This document shows, piece after piece, positions 49,076-61,724 of a DNA stretch of 64,000 bases. The stretch comes from Parietaria judaica (Eukaryota; Streptophyta; Magnoliopsida; Rosales; Urticaceae): NCBI GenBank assembly GCA_954871525.1, contig OX940871.1:20707086-20771085 (forward strand), in the 5' to 3' direction. The notes under the pieces are model-generated. The model was not told the DNA's origin and searched no databases. It saw only the letters and a program-made list of their open reading frames with translations. Made by a program: the position numbers and the translations under genes. How positions within the stretch are numbered: the stretch's first letter is position 1; every line of letters starts with the position of its first letter.

Positions 49076-49717
49076 TAGGGGTGTACAAAAAAAAAAAAAA
49101 CAACCCAACCCAATTAACCCAATAAATATCGGGTTGGGTTGGGTCCAACCTGAATAAATTATCAGGTTGGGGTCGGGGCGGATGCATTGGGTTGGGCCGG
49201 CCCAATTGACCCAACGAAGCTTTTCCTTTTAAGTAATCTGTTATTATATATATATTTGATGTATTTTAAGTAAAACACGGAGTAAAAAAGAAAAATACCC
49301 CTTATATCTCATCTTTATCTTTCATTATTATTTTATATGTATGATTATGTTTCTAGTTTATGTTTACGATTACGCTTCTAGTTACATTTATGACTACATT
49401 TCGTAGATCTGTCATTGAATGTTAAGGACTTAATATTGTTTAGTTTTTTAATAGGATGTTTAAAAACATGATTATAAATTTATGTTCATTGATTGACGGT
49501 TTAAATTTATGAGTTATTCGGTAAAATTTTATTATATTGTTCAGTCCAATGATCCAACTTAACCCAACCCAACCCAGAGTTTTTCGGGTTGGGTTGGATT
49601 AGGCCTTCAAAAATATTGGGTTGGATTGGGTTGCTTTTCCAAAACCCAATAAGATCGGGTCGGGTTGAGTTGAGTTTTTAACTCGGGTCAACCCAATCCA
49701 ACTCATGCACACTCTTA
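49076..49717. mobile_element. hAT-type MITE with GGGTTGGGTT arms
   Basis: It begins TAGGGGTGTACA and ends TGCACACTCTTA, an imperfect terminal pair. Both arms carry many AACCCAACCC/GGGTTGGGTT repeats in opposite orientation. This pattern is familiar from abundant plant hAT MITEs. I could not confirm an 8-bp duplication. Its right end directly abuts the next element. Confidence 0.55.
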
Positions 49718-50951
49718 GGTGCTGTTTGGTAGACAACTTAAATTGTTTTTGTTTTCTTTATTCAGAATTTTATAGTTGTAGTGTAAAAGACTTTTGCAGT
49801 TGTTTTGAAATAACTGTTTGGTACACATTTCTGTTTTTTATTTTTTAAAATTAAAACAACAGAATAATTGTTTGGAATTCGATTTGATTTTTTCTTGAAA
49901 AATTAAATATTTACTACATTAATAAAATATAAAAATATTATTACATTAATAATATAATAAAATAAATATCATGTTTAACATATCAAATCTATATACTATA
50001 TAGTCTAAATAATCAGGTTTAACATGCATCAAAAGTAAAATATCTCATGCATTTTATTCTATTATTTTTCACCAACATTATATTAAACATAGTATTCGCG
50101 TGAATTGTATATTCACCACAATAGGTCGTCCGCATTCATTTTTCTAGAGTCATCACACAAGTAATTTATGTCCCAACATCACATAGGTCAAGTCAGATTT
50201 GGCATCGGCACCGACACCGGTGTCGCAGTTAGCTTTGGTGACTCAGTTGACATCGAGATTTTGAAGGTTCAATGGTGAAGTTTAAAGGTAAAAATTTGGT
50301 ATCCGTTTTCCGGTTTTGTCTCTAGACCGGTACCAATCCCAGATCGATTTAAAAAAAAAAATCCAAGAAATTTAATTTAAACCCAAGAACTGGTACTTCT
50401 CGGTTCCTATTTTTAGAACTGAGAACCATAAACGATGCCCTAAACAAATATTCCCCGGTTTTTGGTACCGGTTTTGATTTTAAACTACATGTCATTTTTT
50501 TAGTTTTTAGTATGTCATTTTAGTGAATTTTAAACTTTTATTGTCATTTTTATACTATTTGTAATTTTTAATTTTTAATTTTGAAAAATACATGTGGTTT
50601 TTAAGACAAGCACTTTTAAAACCGAAATCGGTACAAAAATAAAATTCCCGATTTTTTCTTCGGAACATGAACGAAAAAAAAAGAAGAGTTATTTACCGGT
50701 TCCTGGTTCTAATTTTACTCCTAATGAAGTCGATAGAAATAAGGAGTGACGAAAGAAAAAACTGAGTGAAAAAAACAGAAAACAACAAAAATCTGTATTT
50801 GAAAATCCTTAAGAAAAGCATAATAAAACTTGAAATGTTTTGGAGTTCAGTTTGATGAGTTACATACCAAACAGTCATTTATTTTTCTCAGTGTAACTGT
50901 ACAAGTTAGAAAACTAAAAAAATGTTTTCAAGTTATGTACTAAACACAGCC
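49718..50951. mobile_element. PIF/Harbinger (Tourist-like) element
   Basis: It begins GGTGCTGTTTGGTA and ends TACTAAACACAGCC, inverted ends in the style of Tourist/Harbinger (GG.C.TGTTTGGTA). TTA occurs on both sides (49715-49717 and 50952-50954), the signature 3-bp target of this superfamily. Further inner pairing includes TAATTGTTTGG near the left end and CCAAACAGTCATT near the right. There is no transposase frame. The middle (about 50160-50720) looks like a second, worn hAT-type insertion with ACCGGTACC words. The element ends 236 bases before the ABA3 start codon. Confidence 0.75.
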
Positions 50952-51129
50952 TTAGTTATTACGATTTTCTTCCGCGATAAGTGAAAGTTATATAATTAGT
51001 ACATTTTAAACGACACAAGTGATTTTCGGGTATTCCTAATAAATAATTAATTAATGGCAATCTAATAAGAAAAAGCTCAAGAAAGTTCTGACAATACTAT
51101 ATTTTATAATAGTCATCGTCAGCTTCGAA

Positions 51130-51187
51130 ATGGCTAACCGACTTCGCGAATCCTCTGCAACCTCTCTCTCTCCGACTCCGATCAGCC
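51130..51187 (+). promoter_or_regulatory. Upstream ATG overlapping the ABA3 start
   Basis: ATG 51130 opens a frame different from ABA3's that runs past the ABA3 start into exon 1 and the first intron. If transcription begins upstream of it, it would act as an overlapping upstream start and lower translation of the main frame. The transcription start is not known. Confidence 0.35.
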
Positions 51188-54100
51188 ATGGAACTCCGCA
51201 AGGAAGCTTTCCTGACCGAGTTCGGCGACCTCTACGGCTATCCAACCGCTCCCAAAGGCATCGATCAGATTCGAGCCACCGAGTTCAAGCGATTACCACA
51301 CGGTCTGTTCCACTCAAACTCTCCTCCTTTTCTCTATCTCTCGAGCTCTCAATCGATGGTTCTGGAAAATCGTGTTTCGTAGGCTCTGTGTACTTGGATC
51401 ATGCTGGAGCGACGCTGTACTCGGAGTTGCAGATGGAAGAAATCTTCAAGGACCTCTCCACCAATGTCTATGGAAATCCTCGTATCCCTTTGCCCCGATT
51501 CTCACTTCCGATTTCCATTTTCATGGTGATAGACCTAAAGATTGATCCCAATATGTATGTATATATAATTGAAGGTCCTTAATATGATATATAGATAGCC
51601 AAAGTGATTCCAGCTCCGCCACTAGCGATACAATCAGTCGAGCACGCCAACTGGTAACGTTTTATCACGGTACCGACTTGTTGGTTTTCGGTCTGGTGTA
51701 TTGCAGAAGCTTGATTGTTTGTCCTCCATTGCAGGTCCTTGACCACTGCAAAGCATCTCCGAAGGACTACACGTGCGTATTCACTTCAGGGTCGACTGCA
51801 GCGTTGAAGCTCGTAGGCGAGGCCTTTCCTTGGAGTAGTCAGAGTTGTTTTGCGTATACGATGGAGAATCACAATAGTGTCCTTGGCATCAGAGAGTATC
51901 CTACTTAATGTGACGCCGTTTTGATTTTGCCGAAACTGCTTTAGCGATGGTTTTGAAGTCCTTAGTGAGATTTAGATACGCTCTTGCTCGAGGAGCTTCG
52001 GCTTTTGCTGTAGATGTAGAAGAGGTTGTTGATGTTCCCGATAGCAATGTTACATCCATGAGATTATCGCAGCGCCAAATACAAAGACGAAATGATGTGG
52101 AACTTGTTCAGCAGCAAGATCCAAAAGGTAAATGCGATTGAAAAAATTATGAAAATTGCGTAATGCTCCGAGATGTTATTGTAGAATATGGTAAAAAGGG
52201 AACTTACTTTCTTAATTGGTTATTGAGTTTGAATACTATTGGAGTCTAGGAGCTGAATAATAACACACTCTACAGCTAGAAGTAGTCAGAATTAATCCCT
52301 AAAAAAGCCTGAAAATACCCAACGGAAAATAAATCAGATACACGAATAAATGAAACTTGAGAAGGTGAAACTATTCAGTAATACATTTTTTGGCTTAAAT
52401 TTCATCTTTTTGTTGCTAAAATGGAGATATGATGATGACACAACTACTTTTTTATTTGATTGATACAGGTGAGACCTATAATTTATTTGCCTTCCCATCA
52501 GAATGCAATTTCTCGGGGTTGAGATTCAACCTTGAGCTGGTGCGAGCATTAAAGGAACGTGGAAGTATTTTGGAAGGCTCTCCGTTTCACAAGTATATTC
52601 CCTTTCAGCTACTTAATTTTGGATGTTCTTTTCGTAAATGATTTCTAAAGAATTTTTTTATGAATTCGATATGTACTTGAATTTTTTATTCACTCTTATG
52701 TGCACAAACAGCAAGAAATGGATGGTCTTGATCGATGCTGCAAAAGGCTGTACTACAGAACCACCAGACTTATCGCAGTATCCGGCAGATTTTGTCGTTC
52801 TCTCTTTCTATAAGGTATTGTATTGTATATGCTTATTTCGTTAGCTTTTGCAATTAATTGGTGGCTTCCTCGGGATTTGATGGGCATTATATGGTTTTGC
52901 TTTCGGTTATTAGCTATTTGGCTATCCAACTGGACTCGGAGCTCTTATCATACGAAATGGTAAGGAATTCACTTCAGAGTAATTTGTGTTTCAGATTGCA
53001 TTTTGAAGTATAGAAAGTTTATTATCAAGCCCCATTGATTGAAATATTTGAGGATAAAAATTTCATGAAGGCCCTTAACTTAGTATTTTCATCCCTACTT
53101 GGCCCATATCTTTGTAAAATTACTCACACCCTCAAATTTGTAGTTTTTTCCATACCCCTTTTATCAGGATTACGTTTGTTTATAGCTTAAGTTGCATTAC
53201 CATCATACCACTGAGAGGTCAAATGGGGAAAGTACAGAATGGGGGGGCTAAATAGAGTTGAATATACAATTCAAGGGCGTGATACAACCTTTTCTACAAG
53301 CAGTAGAGTCGAGTAGGAACGAAAAGATGAAGTTAGACCTTCTAAATTGAGATGATTTTATCCTTTCTCTTAGCTCTATTTGATTAAGGCGTAGTCTTTC
53401 CTGCCGTTAAATAATATTTAATCATGTAGTTACGTTTCCACAATAAATTTTTTATCAGCCCTTAATTTGTATCATCAGTTTTAGGTTAATGGTGGAAATG
53501 TACCCAAGTTGTATACAATTGGGACGGCATATACCAAGTATTTTTTTTTCAGTGGCAAATATACCCAAGTTTCACTTTACTGTGGCTTGAATGTCCCAAT
53601 TCTACTTTACTGCGGCTTGAATGTACCAAATCCCCCAAGTTTAAAAAACCTAAATCCTCAGTAAAGTAATACGTAGGTACATTTTTCACTGAAAAAAGAA
53701 GACTTGGGTCAATGCCCCCTTAGTTGAGTACAATTTGGGTACATTTGCCACCATTAACCCTTAATTTTATCATGTTCAATTTAACGGGAATGAGAAGCTG
53801 AAACAACGAGTTTTTGACCTGTACTTTGCCTGATACACTTCATCTGGAATTGCAGATGCTGCCAAATTACTGAAGAAGTCTTATTTCAGTGGAGGTTCGC
53901 TCGCACATACTTAACTCGGTCGATGTTTATTCTCTAGTAATCTTATAAAATGCATAGTTGATAGTTGATTTTATTATAGGCACGGTTGATGCATCAATCG
54001 CTGATATTGACTTCGTTAAACGGCGAAACGGGGTTGCAGAGCTGTTTGAGGACGGAACGGTTTCGTTTCTAAGCATTGCGTCTATTCTCCATGGGTTTAA

Positions 54101-57100
54101 AATTATAAATTCCTTGTCAATATCTGCTGTGACCGAGTAAGTACTTGCACATCTGTTTCTATGTTCATTTTATTGGTATCGTTTCGTAATCATATGGTGT
54201 TATGCCTATCTAGGCATATAACATCACTTGTTATATTCGTGCGAAAGGTGCTTTTGTCCTTGAGGCATGAGAATGGAGCTAGTGTTTGCACTCTTTATGG
54301 AATTCAAACTTCTAAGGTTATTTTACACTCCTTAAGTTTATTTATATATTTCTTCCTGTGGTATTAGTTTTGTTTGCTAATGTTTTTAGTTACTTGTTAG
54401 GTATCGTCCCACAAATCGGGCTCTGTTATCTCGTTCAACTTGAAAAGGCCAGATGGTTCTTGGTTTGGATATCGTGAAGTTGAAAAGCTGGCATCTTTGT
54501 CGGGAATCCAGTTACGGGTAACTTTCAATTATGCGTTTTCTTCATTTTCTTTTTTTCTTGTCTGTTTACTTGTACCCTTGCACGACAATCTGGAATCTTT
54601 TGTTACTGTAAAAATATGGAACTTAGGGGTTGTTTTTCACTATTAAATTTAATCATATTGAGTTAATTTTTTGTAAGCGTAATTATAGGTAATTAGATAA
54701 TATCCTTATGAATATGCATAGTTTGTGTTATTATGATTACCTAGTAATTGGTTACTTAGTATAAGATGTAATGTTATTTTTAATACCGAAATAATCATTT
54801 ATTCCAATTACGTACATTTATAAATGTGAGGTGGTGACAATTTTACCCTGTGTTCCGCTGTAGACAGGATGTTTTTGCAACCCCGGTGCATGTGCAAAAT
54901 ACCTCGGACTATCGCACGCAGATCTTTTTTCAAATGTTGAGGTAAGTATTTTTTTTTTTTTTTCAAGTCATCAGCAGTTACATTCTCGTTAAACTAATTA
55001 ACACCATCAACATACTTCTCTTTGCTCCTTTATTTTATATTTTAAATTAGGCTGGCCATGTATGCTGGGATGATTTTGACATAGTTAATGGGAAACCAAC
55101 CGGAGCTGTCAGAATATCCTTTGGTTACATGTCGACATACGAAGATGCTAAGGTAGATAACGATTGGGATTTGACTTTTCATTTGAAGGAAAATCATTTT
55201 TGCAGCCCCATAAGTTTGTATTTTTCGTCCCCGTTTGGTCCCTCACTTTGTAATATGACTTTCACAACCTCGCATAGAAAAATAAAAAATAAAAAAAATC
55301 TGGGTCAGTCATTTTAGAAATTGAGAGCCTGGGACAAAAATAGGAAGTCAGTGGTCTCTGGAAATATTTTCTTCTTTGACAAAAATCCTTTTTCATTGAT
55401 TTATAATGCAGATGTTTATTGAGTTCATAACAAGGTCTTTTATGGCGTTACCGAATCGAACTGCTAGGATTTCCAAGTTCCTCCAAGGTCCATTCCTTTT
55501 CCAGACAAAGGTTATCTTTATGTGCCATGCTTTGAAAATTGCATATACTTTACATTTGAAATCGTTTCTTTAATTGTCTTCTCTGATGTCATAGTAAAAG
55601 CCTAAAAGAGGAGACTAGGAAGATAAACACTACAGTCAATGGCTGGATAATTCGATGCTTTATTTAATTGTTAAGTGCGATGAATAATTCGGTCCGAATG
55701 GGTCTTCAATACCTATTCTCATAATGCAAACCACAAACCGAAAACCCAATGCATCACATTGGACCAAAGAGCTTGTTTTATTGATTAGATCAATAGGGTC
55801 TTCGATCCTCGGATTCATTTTTCTTTTTTAGTTTTTTTACAGGCCTTATTTATGTTACTAAAAAAATATAGAATCTATCATAATTTTATAAACTATTTAA
55901 TTATTTAACTATGATAAATATAGAATGATAATCACTAACAAATAGACCTATTTATTTCCTATTATCATCGATACAATAAATTATTAAAAAGATTATTATT
56001 ATGAATCTTTATTGTGGGGATAAAATGGAAGATAATATCCTTGAATGGAGCAATTTGTAAGATTAAGTACATTTCTCAAAAGCTAAAGCAATGAATATTT
56101 AAAGAACTTTTTAATCACTTCCAAAAACCACCATTACAAACTATTCATTTTATTTGTTACTCGTCTTGACATCTCAAACTAAAATTTGTAGGCGATGACG
56201 TTAGACTCCCGAGGGGCAAAGTAAACATCAAATCAATAATTATTTACCCAATAAAATCTTGTGAAGGATTCAATGCTTCAAGTTGGCCTCTATGCAGTAC
56301 CGGTAACTCCATCCTTCTGAAAGTTTGGAGCGTTTAATTGGATTAGTACTTTCCTTACATTAGAAAGGAATTACGCTAACTTTTTCTTTTTCATATTTAA
56401 TTACATATTTTGGACAGGTCTGCTTTATGATCGGGAATGGGTACTTACGAGCCCAGATGGTGAAATTCTGACGCAGAAGAAGGTGAGCTCGCTAATAGTT
56501 TCAGCTCATACACAGTTCCGCATAGGACCGGTTTCATTTCATTAGCAATGCTGTAATCTCTTTACTTTTCTGTAATTTTTTTAGGTCCCTGAAATGTGCT
56601 TCATTAGTACTCTTGTTGACCTCGATTTCGGTAAATTATTTGTTGAGTCCCCACGGTGTAAAGCAAGGCTACAAATCAGCCTTAATTCTGATTCACGAAG
56701 AGAAGAAATTACTATACATGGTCGGAGGTAAATGACGGTTTATTTTATTTTTGTTGTACTTAAATATTAAATGTTTCTAAACCCACGAGGCTCAAATTTC
56801 TTGTAAATGCTAAAATTTGGTAACCGGGGGTGATTAAAGCTTCAAACTTTCAAATATCATCCAAAATTTACCCCAATTGTTTTTTTCTTCCGATTTTTAC
56901 ATTTAAAAATTTCATTTCTTTTACCTTTAATTATGCTTTATTTAGCCCTTCCAACAATACTTAACCCCCTGAATTTGTATCTTGGGTTGTCACTATAACA
57001 AATATAACAAACATAGATAATTGGATTTCTTAGGCAAAATTCTTGAGAACCGGTGAATTTTTCTTCATAACAAGAAATTTGAATAGTAGAGAGAAACTAA

Positions 57101-59516
57101 GTTAATTTTTTCTTAAACTAAATTACTGAATAGTACTTGGCGACTCTTATAACCAACATTACGCTTAGTGGGCCGGGATGGGCCAATCCAGGTCTTAAGT
57201 TAACCAAAAAAACATTATGAAACATAATATATTTGAAAAATTCAAATAGCCTAATTTAAATGACAAGACTAAAGTAAAAACCCAAATGAAGTATAATTAA
57301 GATATGACTAATGTTATGATGTAACACGATATAAATGTTGCTTTCATATCTGTGCATTTAAAATTTGTCAGAATGACAATTTATATACGTATTTCACTTG
57401 TTAATAGCGGAAAATAATCTAAATAATTATAACGTTAAGCGGATTAAGTCTCTCTTCTCCTTGCCCTAACTTTTTATTTTATCTTTTGCTCTTTTTCATT
57501 TCCTCGATTGATTTTTGGTACTAGATATGAAGTCCAAGATTGCGATAACGAAGTCAACTCTTGGTTCACTTACGCCATTGGACGGCCATGCACTTTATCG
57601 CGATTATCAAGCTCCAGTTACAACCTTTGCTTGAATAATAGCAAAACCATGGGCATGTGCCGTGTTTTGCCCGGTCCATTGAGTTTTACGAACGAAGCTC
57701 AGTTCTTGTTAATATCAGAAGAGAGCGTGTCAGACCTTAACGACAGAATAGGCGAAAGTAAGTCCTTAGTATTATTAGATGGCTGTACTGAATTCCATAC
57801 TGTTGATAGAGAAAAGTTTAAATTTCCCAATGATGAGGCTTTTAAAGATTACAACTTAGTATCTGTTTCGGGTGCGTATTTCGGTAAGACTTACGCATAT
57901 TCTATATTAGGCTATTATTGTTTAATTGGGTCCTTCTTTCGCGAATAAAATTATCTCAACCACAACCGAAAATTCGTCTCACATGGAAGTGGCTATGCGT
58001 CGTTATTTGGAAACTGTGCGTGCTCGTGTGTATTTGATTATTTCCCATCACGGGTCTCATTATGAGATCGAAATCCTGAGCTTTAGTAATATCAATCTAA
58101 TATATCCTGAGCGTTGATATCTTTTGTCGTTCAGTAATTTAAGCGTCGTAAGCGGTTTAAGCGAGTAAATGTTGTTAAGCGTTGTTAGAGAATTAATTGT
58201 TGTAGAGGTCGTTTATGTTGTAATCTCCTAGCCCTATATAAAAAAAATACATTTCAATGAGAAAGTAGCCAAGAACCAATCACAAAGACTTAGTCTCTCA
58301 AGAGGAGAAATTAGGTTTGTGAAGGTTGGCCTTTGTGTTCAATTTTGTTCTTGTGTTCGTGTGTTCTTGATTCCGAGATTATCGATCTTGGGTCGTAACA
58401 CAATCTTATGACATGTCTAATAAAATACTTTTACACACTTATTTGTCGGTGGCAGAAGATGCTCAAGACAGTGGTCGAGTATCGTTACCGCAAGTAAATT
58501 CGCTGAGATTCAGGCCGAACCTTGTGGTGTCAGGAGATAAACCATATGCTGAAGATGGGTGGAGAAATATTCGGATCGGGCGTAACTATTTCACTGTAAG
58601 TTGAACTTCCTTATAACTCTAAAGTAGGATTAAACTCCAATGCTTGAAATAGTATTTCCGTTACACCGGTAATATAAACCCCTGATACATGGTATGTGCA
58701 CAAATAGTCCCTCATATAAAAAAAAAAATTAAAAAAATTGTCGTACTTAATAATCAAAAGTTGTAGCGGATTTGACTGATTTTTCATAAAATTATACATG
58801 CCTTTCCTTTTTAAAGATTACAGAATTATATTAAATGACAATTTAAATTAAATTGTCATACAACCACATAATATTATGTTTTTTGTGTACAGATAACATC
58901 CTTACGATCAATTCAATTATATATTATTTGTAAACATGAGCATAATCAAGAACTAACAAAGCCGGTGGTTTCATTCAATGTTTCCCCTAATTAATTTAAA
59001 GCTGTTAGATTTCTATGATCTTCACGTAGCGTAAATTGCTCGTCGATCGCAAGGATTTTATAAGCTTTAATTTGTTTTTGATACACGTGTCTGTTGAAGA
59101 ATATATGAATTAAGATCACAATATTCTTCACATAGTCAATGACTCGGTTGCGGAAATTGGATCAGTATACTTGATAAATACTTGAACTTGTTTCCAGTCG
59201 TTAGGCGGATGCAACCGATGCCAGATGATCAACATCGTTCGTGCGACCGGAAATGTCCAAAAGTCAACTGAACCTTTGTCTACTCTAGCATCGTACCGTA
59301 GGGTCAAGGTCAGCTCGGCTTTTATAACTGATTAAAAGAGTAATTTTTTATGTCTTAACATCATTTGTTATTCTTACAAATATTAAGGAAAAAAAATTAT
59401 TGAAGCAGGGAAAAATATTGTTTGGAATATTGTTGAAATACGAGAAAAGCGACGAAGTGCGGGATCATAATGAATGGCTTCATGTGGGAGAAGAAATTCA
59501 CCCGAATGGTAATTAG
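51188..59516 (+). CDS. ABA3: Molybdenum cofactor sulfurase (ABA3/LOS5)
   Basis: Twenty-two exons whose phases all agree: 51188-51302, 51383-51481, 51595-51653, 51735-51895, 51976-52127, 52469-52592, 52712-52814, 52914-52959, 53856-53894, 53980-54136, 54214-54316, 54401-54517, 54864-54941, 55051-55152, 55412-55487, 56192-56302, 56418-56482, 56585-56727, 57525-57757, 58456-58595, 59198-59308, 59409-59516. The product has 813 residues; Arabidopsis ABA3 has about 819. The N-terminal half is a NifS-like PLP cysteine desulfurase ([29 protein letters not shown]). The PLP lysine is K271 in LSFYK and the persulfide cysteine is C430 in [10 protein letters not shown], the positions I recall for Arabidopsis. 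The C-terminal MOSC part holds [32 protein letters not shown] and LGGCNRCQM, and binds Moco. The enzyme sulfurates Moco of aldehyde oxidase and xanthine dehydrogenase, so it is required for the last step of ABA synthesis. The exon 15 donor at 55487 was chosen over 55510 because only it keeps the frame. Confidence 0.95.
53484..53759. mobile_element. MITE in ABA3 intron 8
   Basis: The left end is GGTTAATGGTGGAAATGTACC and the right end, on minus, reads GGTTAATGGTGGCAAATGTACC, so the terminal pairing exceeds 30 bp with few mismatches. Internal short repeats (TTTACTG.GGCTTGAATGT) occur twice. The flanks do not give a clean duplication. Intron 8 is the longest ABA3 intron (896 bp), mainly because of this insertion and a second worn repeat before it. 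Confidence 0.8.
55670..55825 (+). repeat. Fragment of a transposon family in ABA3 intron 15
   Basis: This stretch matches about 62290-62420 in the same orientation. Both contain GGTCTTCA.TACC, ACCGAA.AC..A.GACCCAATGC-type and CTTGTTTTAT words. It appears to be a decayed piece of the element at 61725-62476. Intron 15 is 704 bp. Confidence 0.7.
57758..58455 (+). other. ABA3 intron 19 with an in-frame extension
   Basis: Beyond the donor at 57758 the exon 19 frame stays open for a further 63 codons, to a stop ending at 57948, so retention would give a truncated protein lacking the rest of MOSC. A second frame (57926-58117) follows at once. Base composition is less AT-rich than in other introns, and the two translations look protein-like but unfamiliar. 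The right part holds an LTR-like segment. Confidence 0.5.
58183..58400 (+). mobile_element. Possible solo LTR in ABA3 intron 19
   Basis: The 218-bp stretch starts TGTTAGAG and ends TCGTAACA (TGTTA...TAACA). It has a TATATAAA box near 58235 and a GT/T-rich 3' third, as in small Copia LTRs. Flanking five-base sequences (AGCGT and CAATC) do not match, so the boundaries or the identity may be wrong. Confidence 0.35.
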
Positions 59517-60202
59517 CTTCAAATATAAAATAAATATACAGAATCATGTCAAAAACCGGATCTCATATAAAAAGAAAATGTTCATTGAAAATGAATACGG
59601 CAAGACGATGCACAGTTCGCCGGTCGAGAACTAACACAAAATCGAAGGATTGTTTAGTAATTTAGATTGTTGTAAGCTTGAAGAAAGTTTCATCAGACAA
59701 ACAGTTGGGTTTTTTAGTTATGTTCAAGCTTTGTACTATAATGCTTTTATTTTATGTTTTATTGACATGGAGCCATTTTGCAGCCTTAAATTTATTTATT
59801 TTTATTTAAATTGTATGTCAAATGTTTGACTTTTCTGGGTCATAAGGTTCGACTTTTGACACCTATTGAAAATTCAATTCATGTTTTCTATGAGTGAATT
59901 GTTCTTGGGTCTTGGCTATCTCGATGACCCCCAAATGATATTTCTGAATGATGACACACTAATATATATATACATATATGTGTATATACATATATTCAAG
60001 ATAATACACAATTGATTAAAGTCGTGATATGTCGTAACTTTGACTGTGAGGGGGTTGACCAGTGTAACGCTTCATAGTTGGAAGAATCTAAAACTTCCAG
60101 AACATATTGGAAAATAATTTATTCGAAAGAGACTCCTCTCTTTTTACGAAAAAAATAAAAAATAAAAAAATCGTGATTTTTTAATTTAATACTGTGAAAT
60201 AC
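59517..60202. other. ABA3 3' region, no further gene
   Basis: AT-rich sequence downstream of the ABA3 stop, with a short (AT)n block near 59960-59995 and A-rich runs near 60150. Nothing else is supported. Confidence 0.5.
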
Positions 60203-60349
60203 CTTTCCGCGGAAGCCGCCCAGCTTGTGGCCCTGATAACCCAGTCGTGATTCGTAGCTTTGTGTAAATGACGGGTCGAGGCCTTCAATGTCGGCCATGA
60301 GCCAGCTTGCGGTGGCTGCGGCCACGAATCTTGTAGCGTGGGTGGCCAC
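60203..60349 (-). pseudogene. Orphan exon-like segment, unknown protein
   Basis: A GC-rich 147-base block on minus is open in one frame and encodes about 49 residues containing RFVAAATASWLMADIEGLD and ESRLGYQGHKLGGFRGK. It is bordered by an acceptor-like ACCAG at 60350 and a donor-like GGAAAG/GTATTT at 60202. Codon use and composition stand out sharply from the AT-rich flanks. I do not recognise the family. No neighbouring exons were found within several kb, so it may be a captured gene fragment or a relic. Confidence 0.4.
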
Positions 60350-61724
60350 TGGTCACCTCACTTAAAGTTGACATTTTTAGCATGAGAAGGGCAATGATGA
60401 TATATAGATCGTTTTTTCGTCAACCTTAAGAGAGAGAACATCTAATTTTATGGAAAATAATGGACAACAAAGAATTGATATACAAGTTTTATGTAGTCGG
60501 GTCATTAACGAAGTGTCTACTCCACGACAATGTTATTATCTTTCAAGAAGATTACGAGAAAAACTTCGCAAGGAAAAGATAGTTAGGTGTTAAGAAAAAT
60601 ATGTCCTTTTTACGACTTTTGTCCTATTTATGAGAATCTTCCGTGTCTCCTTTCTGCCTTTGAGAGGTCGGAGAACGTCCATAATGGAGCTATGCCCGAT
60701 GATCTGCCAGGTGTCACGATGTGAATGGCTGGGTGCTAACGTAACCATCACTGGTGACACGCCTTCTGATTTTCTCCGAGCGGGGGGTTACAACAAAGTA
60801 GGGTAGCCGCCGTACTCCTGCTTGCTGACATTGTATCTTGAAGCGGTATTAATTTATTCACTCGATGATTGCTACGCGTACGATTGGGACGAGAGGTCTC
60901 GAGGGTCTCGGGTTGCTCGCGAAAGCTTTTGTTCAAACTTTCCTCTTTGCCCGAGACCATTGAGTGCCACATAAGCAAGATGGACGTCGGGAATTTCGAA
61001 TAAGAATAATGATTAGAATCAAGCATGGCCTTGTTAGCAATTTCATTGACCCGAATGAGTGATTCCTTTTAATTTTAAAATTAGAGAACTTTGAGTTAGT
61101 CTAGTCTGTATTCCTTACTCAATTTTGTTTGGATATGTTCCACCTTTCAAAGAAACAAGACTCTTTTTTTTTCTTTGACTTATCCTAGTTATCAACAAAT
61201 CAACTCGGTATTATATTTACCTAATCTGAATCAAAGAACATGACGCTGAATCTAAAGTTGACTGTTGATGTATAACCCGAGTACGTTCTCCAGCGACGTG
61301 TTTTGAACTTACATGTTTGTTGGGAAATCTCTCGGAAAAGTCATCATTAAGATTACTCCGGTCATCGGAATGAAGATGTATATTGTTTGCAGTATGGGAT
61401 TGCGAAGTCTCGATCGCCCTCTTATCTAAAGGGGCCGTGAGTGTTGTATGAGTTAAAAACTGTAATTTGTTTGACTTTTAGTTATGCCGTTATTATGGAT
61501 AAGAAATGAGACGTGATTTTGTTCTATATATCGTTACTTTATATAAATTATGTACTTATTATTTTGAAAATTAACCTAGAGAGCGACAGAAGACAACAAT
61601 AAGTCTGACAAATAATTAGTTTTTTAGTCAATTCAATCAAGAAAATAAATTTGAATCATACTCTTTGTATTTCGTTATATTAAACCGATAAATATGTATA
61701 TATACATGTTAGATTACATGGATA
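60350..61724. other. Intergenic region with an unclassified GC-rich block
   Basis: 60640-61030 is GC-richer than its flanks and holds a 92-codon minus-strand frame (ATG at 61026) with no recognisable domain. Word content suggests old retrotransposon LTR or leader sequence, but no ends are visible. The remainder is AT-rich. Confidence 0.45.

Noticed and set aside
51130..51582. 150-codon plus-strand frame as a separate gene
   Set aside because: It overlaps ABA3 exons 1-2 in another frame and crosses the first intron. Only its ATG is worth noting, as an upstream start.
55488..55510. Later donor for ABA3 exon 15 (after CAGACAAAG at 55510)
   Set aside because: It would shift exon 16 out of frame and cause an early stop. 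The donor after 55487 keeps the MOSC frame.
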